Assembly (NCBI GenBank): GCA_002481295.1
Contig: DLDU01000033.1
Coordinates: forward strand, 124,133 to 177,645
From: Prevotella sp. UBA7764
GTDB lineage: Bacteria > Bacteroidota > Bacteroidia > Bacteroidales > Bacteroidaceae
Reading direction: 5' to 3'
DNA length: 53,513 nucleotides
Under the pieces are notes generated by a model, which worked only from the letters and a program-made list of their open reading frames with translations, had not been told where the DNA came from and searched no databases. The translations under genes and the position numbers were made by a program. Each line of letters opens with the position of its first letter. Within the stretch, counting starts at the first letter, position 1. Of this stretch, positions 8,950-16,891 are shown one piece after another.

Positions 8950-9528
8950 TTACTGCTTACTGCTTTCTGCTACTGTTCTGATCACTCTGCACGGATTGCC
9001 GACAGCGACCACACCGTCGGGAATGTCGTGGGTCACCACCGATCCGGCGCCAATAGTCGTATTGTTGCCGATGGTCACTCCGGGTAAAACAGTGACGTTG
9101 CCGCCAAACCATACGTTGTCGCCGACATGTATAGGCTTCGATTTCCCTACCTGTTGGTTGCGTCGCTCCACATCAATGGGGTGAATGGCGGTGTAGAAAT
9201 TGCAGTTAGGTCCGATGAAGACATTGTCGCCGAAAGTCACCTCTGCCTCGTCAAGCACCGTGAGATTGTAGTTGGCAAAGAAATGCTTGCCCACCTTGAT
9301 ATTGAAGCCAAAGTCGCAATATATCGGTGTGTTGACGTGTAAGCCCTCACCAGCAGCGCCAAAGAACTTGGCAATGCGCCGGTTGCGCTCGTCGATTTGA
9401 CTTGGCGGCATTTGGTTGATTTCAAAGATTTTCTGCTGACTGCGTCGCAGGCTCTTTATCAGTTCCGGGGCATTGGCTTGGTACCAATTACCGCTTTTCA
9501 TCTGCTGAAAGACGTCTTCCTTTTCCAT
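8950..9528 (-). CDS. Sugar O-acetyltransferase (Maa/LacA/NodL family)
   Basis: 192-residue acetyl-CoA-dependent O-acetyltransferase. An N-terminal helical segment (residues 1-60, with MKSGNWYQAN) precedes a left-handed beta-helix of hexapeptide repeats. The catalytic His lies in YTAIHPID near residue 115, and the family C-terminus VAVGNPCRVIR is present. Likely substrates are maltose, glucose or other sugars; the sequence does not decide which. The start at 9528 has an AGGGAAA ribosome-binding site 4-10 bp upstream. It is a single gene, separated by 166 bp from the helicase on the same strand. Confidence 0.9.
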   Translation of the reverse strand: MEKEDVFQQMKSGNWYQANAPELIKSLRRSQQKIFEINQMPPSQIDERNRRIAKFFGAAGEGLHVNTPIYCDFGFNIKVGKHFFANYNLTVLDEAEVTFGDNVFIGPNCNFYTAIHPIDVERRNQQVGKSKPIHVGDNVWFGGNVTVLPGVTIGNNTTIGAGSVVTHDIPDGVVAVGNPCRVIRTVAESSKQ

Positions 9529-9839
9529 ATTTCCCTAAAGATTGCACCACAATAGTCTTTGACTTTCGTATAAATTAAAATTTAACCATGCAGAAAAACA
9601 ACGTACCTGAGTGGTGCTAACAAAGCCGCAATTCATCAGCACGGCACGGCAAAGGTACGAATAAAAACTGAGAGGCTGACGTCTTCGAGCGGACTATTTA
9701 CCTTATCATTGTCTTCGCGTGATCTCAACAATATACATTCTACTTGGAAAATCATTGTCTTGTTCTGTCGTTTGGATAATATTTTGTACTTTTGCTCCAC
9801 AATTAATAATAAAGTAAAAGAATAGAAAGATAAAGCATC
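9529..9839. other. Divergent intergenic region, acetyltransferase/transporter
   Basis: No gene seen. It must hold the promoters of both neighbours, of which only the plus-strand -7 box at 9787-9794 is clear. Confidence 0.6.
9787..9794 (+). promoter_or_regulatory. -7 box of the BASS transporter gene
   Basis: TACTTTTG, 45 bp before the start codon. The -33 region is degenerate. Confidence 0.5.
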
Positions 9840-10790
9840 ATGCTGAACAAGATTTGCAATTTCATTTCAAAGTATATGGCAGGAATCGTCATTGTGGTAG
9901 CAGCGATGGCGCTTTTGTTACCGGCATCATTCAACTGGATTTCAACCTCGTGGATCACGCCGTTGCTTGGACTGGTCATGTTCGGCATGGGACTGACCTT
10001 GGATCCACACGACTTCAAGGTAGTCTTCACTCGTCCAAAGGACATCATCATCGGCAGCCTGGCCCAATTCATCATCATGCCGTTGACCGCCTTCCTGCTG
10101 TCGCGCGTCTTTGGTCTGAGCGATGAACTGGCTATTGGTGTCATCCTTGTCGGCTGTTGTCCCGGCGGTACCGCCTCAAACGTAATGACCTATTTGGCCA
10201 AGGGTGACCTCGCGCTGTCGGTGGGCATGACCACGGTCAGCACGGTGCTGGCTCCTTTTCTCACGCCACTACTCATCTTGCTCTATGCCGGTGAGCGTGT
10301 GCACGTCAATGCTCTTGGCATGTTCCTGAGCATCATTGAAGTAGTCATTTTGCCCATCATCTTGGGCTTTGTCTTCAAGAAACTGTTTCCAAGACAGACG
10401 CAACGACTATCAGCTTATCTGCCAGCTTTCTCCTCAGTGATGATTGCGCTGATCGTCGGTATCATCGTCAGTGCCAATGCTCCGAAACTGCTTACGGGCG
10501 GCTTGCTCATCGTGCTCGTCGTGGTGTTGCACAACATTTGCGGCTTGAGCATGGGTTATCTCGTCGGTCGTGCGCTCCGTTTGTCTCACAAGAAATGCTC
10601 AGCGATCTCCATAGAAGTAGGCATGCAAAACTCCGGTCTCGCCAGTTCATTGGCTGCCGTTCACTTTGCCATGTATCCGATGGCTACCGTCCCCGGTGCC
10701 GTTTTCTCTGTGTGGCATAATGTCAGCGGTGCCGTCGTCGCCAAGATCTACGCCAAGCAGCAAGAGAAAAAGGAGAAGGCAGAACAATGA
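9840..10790 (+). CDS. Bile acid:sodium symporter family (BASS) transporter
   Basis: 316-residue inner-membrane protein with about ten hydrophobic segments. Family motifs are visible: GLVMFGMGLTL (residues ~43-53), VGCCPGGTASNVMTYLAKGD (~103-122), the crossover motif that binds substrate and Na+, and EVGMQNSGLA (~260). Bacterial members carry bile acids, pantoate, keto acids or other organic anions; nothing nearby fixes the substrate. The C-terminus is a charged Lys/Glu tail. It is monocistronic, with a -7 box upstream and a terminator after it. Confidence 0.92.
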   Translation: MLNKICNFISKYMAGIVIVVAAMALLLPASFNWISTSWITPLLGLVMFGMGLTLDPHDFKVVFTRPKDIIIGSLAQFIIMPLTAFLLSRVFGLSDELAIGVILVGCCPGGTASNVMTYLAKGDLALSVGMTTVSTVLAPFLTPLLILLYAGERVHVNALGMFLSIIEVVILPIILGFVFKKLFPRQTQRLSAYLPAFSSVMIALIVGIIVSANAPKLLTGGLLIVLVVVLHNICGLSMGYLVGRALRLSHKKCSAISIEVGMQNSGLASSLAAVHFAMYPMATVPGAVFSVWHNVSGAVVAKIYAKQQEKKEKAEQ

Positions 10791-10814
10791 AAGAAGACAT
10801 AGAATCACAAAAAA

Positions 10815-10847
10815 CTCGTGTGACCCTAAAGTCGCACGAGTTTTTTT
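10815..10847 (+). terminator. Intrinsic terminator after the BASS transporter
   Basis: 10-bp stem CTCGTGTGAC (10815-10824) / GTCGCACGAG (10831-10840) with one G-T pair, 6-nt loop, then seven Ts. An A-run on the left could also let it act on the convergent minus-strand gene. Confidence 0.9.
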
Positions 10848-10886
10848 GTTACCTATATAAATAGTTTTTTGTTATCTATATAAATA
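10842..10886. repeat. Two-copy 22-bp tandem duplication
   Basis: Two copies of a 22-bp unit (TTTTTTGTTAYCTATATAAATA), at 10842-10863 and 10865-10886, differ at one base and are separated by one base. The first overlaps the T-run of the terminator. It is unrelated in sequence to the GTCATCTCG repeats. Confidence 0.8.
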
Positions 10887-10953
10887 AGGTGTAAGCGCAA
10901 ATATCGGATACAGCATGTAAGCAATGGCGGTGATTTGTGTTAAACCTTTGTCG

Positions 10954-12288
10954 TTATTCTTCTTCCCGCTTCTCGATGTCCTGCATCAACTTCACGGCGT
11001 CGACATACTGCTCGATGCCCTGGGCCACTTCTTGCGCAGCCTTCATGGCAAGTACGACGGTTTGTGGGCGGTGCACGACGTCGCCACCGGCAAAGACACC
11101 ACGGCGTGTAGTCATGCCAAAGGGACGTTCCTGTATCTTGACATAGCCTTTCTCGTCGACCTCGATGCCATCTGTGGTAGACACAATGCGGTTGGCAGGG
11201 CGCGAGCCGATGGCCAGGAAAATGCGGTCAAAGGGCTCTTCGCGGTCACCATCGTCGGTGTGTATGGTCACGCTGCCCAGTCTGCCGGGCTCACCGGCAA
11301 TAAACTCCGTGACGCTGGACTTCCACCAGAACTTTACGCCCTCTTTGACGGCTTCGTCATATTCGCTTTGTATGGCAGGCATCTCTTCCTGCGTGCGTCG
11401 GTAGATGACCGTCACTTCGGCACCCAAGCGAATGGCAGTGCGGGCAGCATCCATGGCAACGTTGCCGCCGCCGATGACGCCGACACGTTCTTCGGCACGC
11501 AACGGCACCATATTGCGGGCGATGGCACCTTCCTGGTAAGCGTTGAACTGATGGAGCAAGTAGGTCGACTGGCTCACACCGTGGAGCTTGGCTCCCGGCA
11601 CGTCGTCCATGTTCTGTGGCACAGCGGTTCCCGTGCCCATGAAGATGGCGTCGAAGCCATGCGCGAAGAGATAGTCGACGGTGATGCCGTTCTCGCCCAC
11701 CATGGTGTTGGTGATGAAGTTGACACCGAGCTCGGCAATCTTTTCGATCTCTGCTCTTACCACCGCCTTGGGCAGACGATATTCGGGAATGCCGAACATC
11801 AGCACGCCGCCGGGTTCCTCAAGTCCCTCGTAGATCGTCACGGCGAAACCTTTGCGGGCCAGATTGCCCGCAACGGTGAGTCCGGCAGGTCCCGATCCGA
11901 TGACGGCGATATTGCCACGCGTCTTTTGTGGCAGCTTTTCGCGTTGCAGGCGCATCTGTGTGTCGAAGTCAGCGATGAAAGCCTCAAGGCTGCCGATCTT
12001 CACGGGGTTGCCTTTCTTGTTGAGCACGCAGTGACCCTGGCATTGCTTCTCGTGTGGGCAGACGCGCCCGCAGATTGCCGGCAGGTTCGACGTCTCGTTG
12101 ATGATGGCCATAGCGTCTCCGAGGTTGCCCTTGGAGAGTTGATGGATAAACGAGGGAATGTCATTGCCGATGGGACAGCCCTTGCGGCACATTGGCACCT
12201 TGCAGTGGAGACAGCGCTTGGCCTCAGTGATCGCTTCCTGCATCGTCAGGGGCTGCGGTGTGCTATAGTCGATTTGCTCTTTCTTCAT
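10954..12288 (-). CDS. GltD-like NAD(P)-dependent oxidoreductase (glutamate synthase small-subunit family)
   Basis: 444 residues. An N-terminal Fe-S domain has the Cys clusters CLHCKVPMCRKGCP and CGRVCPHEKQCQGHC. An FAD Rossmann motif follows at GSGPAGLTVAGNLARKG (residues ~130-147), an NADPH motif at GGGNVAMDAARTA (~270-283), and the family C-terminus GVFAGGDVV. Proteins of this family act as the NADPH-oxidising subunit of glutamate synthase or as the NfnB/SudA subunit of ferredoxin:NADP oxidoreductase. Neither a large glutamate synthase subunit nor NfnA adjoins it, so the partner is unknown. The -7 box at 12355-12362 gives a leader of about 60 nt. Confidence 0.92.
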   Translation of the reverse strand: MKKEQIDYSTPQPLTMQEAITEAKRCLHCKVPMCRKGCPIGNDIPSFIHQLSKGNLGDAMAIINETSNLPAICGRVCPHEKQCQGHCVLNKKGNPVKIGSLEAFIADFDTQMRLQREKLPQKTRGNIAVIGSGPAGLTVAGNLARKGFAVTIYEGLEEPGGVLMFGIPEYRLPKAVVRAEIEKIAELGVNFITNTMVGENGITVDYLFAHGFDAIFMGTGTAVPQNMDDVPGAKLHGVSQSTYLLHQFNAYQEGAIARNMVPLRAEERVGVIGGGNVAMDAARTAIRLGAEVTVIYRRTQEEMPAIQSEYDEAVKEGVKFWWKSSVTEFIAGEPGRLGSVTIHTDDGDREEPFDRIFLAIGSRPANRIVSTTDGIEVDEKGYVKIQERPFGMTTRRGVFAGGDVVHRPQTVVLAMKAAQEVAQGIEQYVDAVKLMQDIEKREEE

Positions 12289-12354
12289 GTTACTACGATG
12301 TTTGTAGAGATTGGTTGTGGTTATTAAAAAGCTTGTTTTGTCAGATAGACTTTA

Positions 12355-12362
12355 CAAAAGTA
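12355..12362 (-). promoter_or_regulatory. -7 box of the GltD-like gene
   Basis: TACTTTTG on the minus strand, 66 bp before the start codon; no clear -33 box in the AT-rich sequence upstream. Confidence 0.5.
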
Positions 12363-12549
12363 CGTATTATATCCTTATACATTATAATATTCATTAAAAA
12401 ATTAAATAAGATTAACCTCAAGACGAGATGAAGTGACTATTCACCGAATACAGGCGAAAGGCAGGAAAATAAAAAGCTAACGCAGCAAAAGTCTACTTCT
12501 GACGAATCTCTACTTATTGACTTCTCCATCGGTAGTGACATCATCCACC

Positions 12550-12578
12550 GTTAGGGCAGGGTTTATCCCTGCCCTAAC
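12550..12578. repeat. Perfect 12-bp hairpin in the 12.3-12.6 kb gap
   Basis: GTTAGGGCAGGG (12550-12561), 5-nt loop, CCCTGCCCTAAC (12567-12578). There is no T-run on either side, so it is more like a REP-type hairpin than a classical terminator. It lies 37 bp after the GH43 stop and may still protect or end that transcript. The rest of the 12289-12615 gap shows only the GltD promoter. Confidence 0.8.
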
Positions 12579-12615
12579 CCCGCAAAAGATATGATTTAAC
12601 CGATATGGTTACGTC

Positions 12616-14232
12616 TTACTTGACTTTGAAGTGAAACCAATCGATGTCTACCTTTCCGCCAAGCTGCCGGGTGGCATAGTTGTAGATGCCAAAGCGTGTG
12701 CCCATGAAGAAGCGACGGTAGTCGAAGACGAGTTTGAAGCCGCTCAAAACCGTTGTCCAATGCTTGCCGTCGAGACTGTAGGCCAGTGTGGCCACATCTT
12801 TGTGGAGACGGAAATCAGCACTCACCTTCAAGTAGACGATGTTCTGTGACAGGGCCTTGCGGTAGACTTCGTGACGATGATCGGCAAGGACATGGAGATC
12901 CTTTGGCTCCATCTCCACAGAGTCCGTCGAGGCCACGATATATTTCTTACCCTTTTCTTTCACTACGGAGAGCAGGGCGGCATCGTTCTGAAAGGCGCAG
13001 AAGCCTGCCACATCGCCATCCTGCATCTTGCTGACATCCATGCGGATGATGCCCTCGCTCTGTGGTCCCATCATGCGAGTGGTCAGCGTATTGCGAGCCA
13101 TGAAGATGTTGGGAGCCACAGTGGCCGTATGCAGACGCAGCCAGCCACGGCGCTCGGTGAGCGACCAGACGTTGTCGACGGGGTTGTGGTTCCACTGCCA
13201 GTCGAGGCTCAGTGTAGACTTGTTGAACTCATCGCTGTTGACGATGCTGGTCTTCTTATTGCCCGCAAAGGGTACCTCCATCGTTGCGGGCACATAGTCC
13301 ACCTTCGGCCAGCCGTCGGTCCAACGGACAGGAGAGAGCGTCGGCACGCGGCCTATGCCGCCACGATCCTGGAAGATCAGCGCAAACCAGCGGCCGTCTG
13401 GTGTGTCTACTATCGTGCCCTGACCGACACCGCCGAAGCCGCTGAACTCCGTCTCAAGCATCACTCGCTTGGTATATGGGCCTTGGATGTCTTTTGCGCG
13501 GTAGACGACTTCGCGGCGCGGATGGCCGTTGGTCCAGGAAATCATCTGCAAGTAGTAGTGTCCGTCGTGCTTGATGACACGAGAACCTTCGAGGAGTCCC
13601 TTCTCCTCACTGTCGCGCTGGAAGAGCTGGCGGTGAGAGCCTTCCACGACCTGCTTGAGATCACGGCTGAGCTCCACCATCTCGCCGGTAGCATAGAAGA
13701 CATACGCACGGTCGTCATCGTCGAAGAACAGCGTGGCGTCGTGGAAATGGGGCAACCGGCTGACGAGTGTCCACGGACCTTCAGCCTTCTTGGCCGTCAT
13801 GATATACGTCTCGCCTCCGGGATTGTCATTGGGTGCGAAGAGTGCATAAAACCGTCCTTTGTGATACTTCAGCGAGGTGGCCCACTGCCCGCGGCCGTAG
13901 ACGGTGCCCTGCTCCATATTATATTTAGGCGAGTCAGTGAGTTTGTCGAAGAGATAGCCCACCGTCTGCCAGTTGACAAGGTCGCGCGAGTGCATGATGG
14001 GACCGCCTGGCATGAGGTGCATCGTCGTCGAGACCATGTAGTAGTCGCTGCCCACACGGATCAAGTCCATGTCGGGCACGTCCGACCAGATGACGGGATT
14101 GGAGAACATTGCGGTCTGCGAAGCTTCGTGATTCACGATTTTGCCCATGGGCTTCTTTACCGTCTGCGTTGCCATCATGGGCTGAGACAGTGCAGCGAGA
14201 AGCAGAAGGGCTGGGATTGTTTTTGTTTTCAT
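12616..14232 (-). CDS. Secreted glycoside hydrolase family 43 protein (beta-xylosidase/arabinofuranosidase type)
   Basis: 538 residues with a signal peptide (MKTKTIPALLLLAALSQP...). The five-bladed propeller carries the three acidic GH43 sites: Asp in SDVPDMDLIRVG (base), Asp in HDATLFFDDDD (pKa modulator) and Glu in LLEGSRVIKHDG (acid). From about residue 340 a beta-sandwich domain (FNKSTLSLDWQWNHNP...) resembles the C-terminal module of xylan-active GH43s. I chose the ATG at 14232, not the upstream ATG at 14325, because it gives a clean signal peptide. It follows GH95 and GH115 in the same direction and is probably the last gene of that operon. Specificity, xylose or arabinose, cannot be read. 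Confidence 0.9.
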   Translation of the reverse strand: MKTKTIPALLLLAALSQPMMATQTVKKPMGKIVNHEASQTAMFSNPVIWSDVPDMDLIRVGSDYYMVSTTMHLMPGGPIMHSRDLVNWQTVGYLFDKLTDSPKYNMEQGTVYGRGQWATSLKYHKGRFYALFAPNDNPGGETYIMTAKKAEGPWTLVSRLPHFHDATLFFDDDDRAYVFYATGEMVELSRDLKQVVEGSHRQLFQRDSEEKGLLEGSRVIKHDGHYYLQMISWTNGHPRREVVYRAKDIQGPYTKRVMLETEFSGFGGVGQGTIVDTPDGRWFALIFQDRGGIGRVPTLSPVRWTDGWPKVDYVPATMEVPFAGNKKTSIVNSDEFNKSTLSLDWQWNHNPVDNVWSLTERRGWLRLHTATVAPNIFMARNTLTTRMMGPQSEGIIRMDVSKMQDGDVAGFCAFQNDAALLSVVKEKGKKYIVASTDSVEMEPKDLHVLADHRHEVYRKALSQNIVYLKVSADFRLHKDVATLAYSLDGKHWTTVLSGFKLVFDYRRFFMGTRFGIYNYATRQLGGKVDIDWFHFKVK

Positions 14233-14300
14233 TGATTTGTCTGTTTCTAATCTGCTTGATTCATGAACATTCAGTTCTTCTTTGTAGAACATGGAATTGC

Positions 14301-14362
14301 CATGAATTAACCACGAATTGTTCACAACGATTATGTTGATAGTAATTCATGGTCAATTCATG
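14301..14362. repeat. 20-bp inverted repeat between GH115 and GH43
   Basis: Left arm 14301-14320 and right arm 14343-14362 are complementary at about 17 of 20 positions; each arm holds two copies of a (C)ATGAATT motif. A further ATTCATGAACAT lies at 14261 and is repeated at 14352. The 172-bp gap could let this structure modulate read-through from GH115 into GH43. Confidence 0.6.
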
Positions 14363-14404
14363 AACATCCATGTAAAAGATATATACATGAAACAAACAGC
14401 TAAT

Positions 14405-16876
14405 TTATTTAGTCTTTATTGTTATTTTCTCTAACACCACACCCGGGTCGAGCGGTTCGAAGACGAGGCGATGGATGCCGTCGCTCAGCTGTTGCAGCGG
14501 CAGCGTGACCTGCTTTTCAACGATGCGGCGGGCTACCGTTGGGTAGTAGATGCTGTAAATATTCTCCGGCTTCTCATTGAGGTTGGCGTTGAAGTTCACC
14601 GTTTTACCCTTGCCGTCGAGGCTCACGCGGTAGCGCAGTCCACCCTGGTTGAGGAAGTCGAGCGTGCATTTCGTTGTCACGGTGATGGTCACGCTGTCGG
14701 TGGGTTGAATACCACGGAAGCGATACTCCAGTTGTGCGCCGTTGACCGATGCTGTAGTTGGGCGCAGCGTCATGGCACCGAGCGACGGTCCCATGAATGG
14801 GATGTCGATCCAGCGTGCACCTTTTCCGTCGCGCTTGCTAAAGTAGTGTTCGGCCTCCAAAACCACTTTGTCTCCCTTGGCATCGATGATCCAGCTGTCG
14901 GTACGTGGCTTCACCTGATAGAGTTTCGGCAGCATGTCGTGGGGGAAGTTGTCGTTCCAGATGGTGTATCCGATGTGTTTCTGGATCATCATGCCGTTCC
15001 ATTTGCCTCCTGCAATATTGTGATTGTAGGCAGCACAGAGCAGAGAGTCACGACGGAAGTCGTGGCGGCAGCGCTCCGCCCACGTGTTGGCATCGGGGTT
15101 GCCCTGCTCATAGAGCTGATGATTCATGGCTTGGGCATAGTACATGTCGTAGAGATTGGCCATTGCCTGCACGGGGAAGAGAATGAGTTCCTGGTAAGCG
15201 TCGCGACAACTCTCGGGCAGAGCAGTGTATTGGCGTAGGGCGTCACGCTCCAAGGCAGCGTAGTCGCTGACCACCTTCTCCCATTCGCCATCCTTCAGAC
15301 TGTAGGTCTTGGCGTCGAGCATCTCCGCTGTGCAGCGTCCGGCATACTTGTATTGCAGGTTAAGAATACGCGCGGCCTCCGCAGCCTGCTCCTCGCCGAA
15401 GGCAGCCGCACAGAAGCGGCGGGTGTGATCCAAGAGGTTTTCTGTGGTGTAGGCAGTGGGGTTCCATGCCATGTCGATGAAGAGCTGGATGGGGTATTCC
15501 ATCGGTTTGAGATCACCGACATTGAGGATCCACAGCCGGTCGATACCGTTTTCGGCAGCTAACGTCAGCTGTTCCCACATATTCTGAATGGGCGTCACGT
15601 TGATCCACTTCGAGTTTCTCGGAGCCCCCACATAGTCGACATGATAGTAGAGTCCCCATCCGCCTTTGCGGTTGCGCTCTTTTGGCGTAGGCACACGACG
15701 TACGTCGCCCCAGTTGTCATCACAGAGCAGCAGTGTCACATCGTCGGGCACACGCAGTCCGGCATCGTAGTAGTCCATCACCTCTTTGTAGAGAGCCCAT
15801 ACCTGTGGCACCTCGTTGGCCTTCTTGCCACGCTCTTTCTCGATGATGCGTCGCTGGTTGCGGATGATTTTCTCCATGAGCTGAATGTTTGTGTTCTCGC
15901 TCATGGCCATGTCGCCGTCGCCGCGCATGCCGATGGTGACGATGTCTTCCGTATTTTTGTTGCGGCGTACGCCACCTGCCCAAAAGGCGTCTAAGGCCTT
16001 CTGGTTCGTGGCATAGTTCCACTGTCCGCCTGCTGCCTCACGTGAAGCGCGGTCTTGCGGCTCTACATTCGGGTCGTCGGTGTGGTTGTGCCATTCCTTT
16101 TGTGAGCGGCACATCGGCTCGTGATGTGAGGTGCCGATGATGATGCCACGGTCGTCAGCAGTCTTGCTGTTCAGTGCGTCGTCGGCATAGAAGGCCCAGC
16201 CCCACATGGCCGGCCACATGAAGTTTGCCTTTAATCTGAGCAACAACTCAAAGACGCGGTCGTAGAAACGATGGTCGCCGTAGTTTGTGCCATAGGTGTT
16301 TTTCACCCATGTCGTCAGGCAGGGAGCCTCGTCGTTGAGGAAGATGCCGCGATATTTTACCCTTGGAGAAGGCTGGTATTGACGGCCGTTGCTATATATA
16401 ATATGGTCTTGGTGCTTCACGGGAACATCAGCCCACCAGTACCACGGCGACACGCCCATCTCGCGACAGAGCTCATAGATGCCGTAGATGGTGCCGCGCT
16501 TGTCTGAGCCGACGATGACGAGGTCGCCGTCGACAACGTCGATGAGATAGCTCTCCCATTGACCGCGCAGTTTCCTGACGTCGATTTTATGGGCTTTGAC
16601 GATGTTGCTGATCATTTTACTCTTGCCGAGCGTGCCGGCGATGATGTGTCCGTGTCCCGGCTGATTGGCTGATGAGACGACAAGTACGGGTGCTGCTTTA
16701 CCGCAGACTCGCCCAATGTCAGCACTGAGATCGCGTGCTGCCAGTCTGACGCCCGTCCAGTCTGTGGTGTCCACCACGATAGCGGCAGGTTGCTGTCCAG
16801 GCTTGGCAATGTAAAAATCATTGGCACTGGCCAGTAGAGGAAAAAGAGAGAATAAGAATAGTAGGATCTTGTTCAT
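14405..16876 (-). CDS. Secreted GH115 xylan alpha-1,2-glucuronidase
   Basis: 823 residues with a signal peptide (MNKILLFLFSLFPLLASA). The architecture matches GH115: an N-terminal alpha/beta domain (YGIYELCREMGVSPWYWWADVPV), a catalytic barrel with GTSHHEPM, MRGDGDMAMSE and CDDNWGDVRR motifs, a helical bundle, and a C-terminal beta domain starting near residue 660 (EAEHYFSKRDG). Family members remove (4-O-methyl)glucuronic acid from xylan. It begins 15 bp after the GH95 stop, so the two are co-transcribed. Length is in the normal range. Confidence 0.95.
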   Translation of the reverse strand: MNKILLFLFSLFPLLASANDFYIAKPGQQPAAIVVDTTDWTGVRLAARDLSADIGRVCGKAAPVLVVSSANQPGHGHIIAGTLGKSKMISNIVKAHKIDVRKLRGQWESYLIDVVDGDLVIVGSDKRGTIYGIYELCREMGVSPWYWWADVPVKHQDHIIYSNGRQYQPSPRVKYRGIFLNDEAPCLTTWVKNTYGTNYGDHRFYDRVFELLLRLKANFMWPAMWGWAFYADDALNSKTADDRGIIIGTSHHEPMCRSQKEWHNHTDDPNVEPQDRASREAAGGQWNYATNQKALDAFWAGGVRRNKNTEDIVTIGMRGDGDMAMSENTNIQLMEKIIRNQRRIIEKERGKKANEVPQVWALYKEVMDYYDAGLRVPDDVTLLLCDDNWGDVRRVPTPKERNRKGGWGLYYHVDYVGAPRNSKWINVTPIQNMWEQLTLAAENGIDRLWILNVGDLKPMEYPIQLFIDMAWNPTAYTTENLLDHTRRFCAAAFGEEQAAEAARILNLQYKYAGRCTAEMLDAKTYSLKDGEWEKVVSDYAALERDALRQYTALPESCRDAYQELILFPVQAMANLYDMYYAQAMNHQLYEQGNPDANTWAERCRHDFRRDSLLCAAYNHNIAGGKWNGMMIQKHIGYTIWNDNFPHDMLPKLYQVKPRTDSWIIDAKGDKVVLEAEHYFSKRDGKGARWIDIPFMGPSLGAMTLRPTTASVNGAQLEYRFRGIQPTDSVTITVTTKCTLDFLNQGGLRYRVSLDGKGKTVNFNANLNEKPENIYSIYYPTVARRIVEKQVTLPLQQLSDGIHRLVFEPLDPGVVLEKITIKTK

Positions 16877-16891
16877 ATTGCTTATAAAAGA

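Noticed and set aside
10924..12327. 467-codon plus-strand frame over the GltD-like gene
   Set aside because: The minus-strand product has complete Fe-S, FAD and NADPH motifs; the plus-strand frame has none and is a shadow. The same applies to the long frames opposite GH43, nrdD and htpG.
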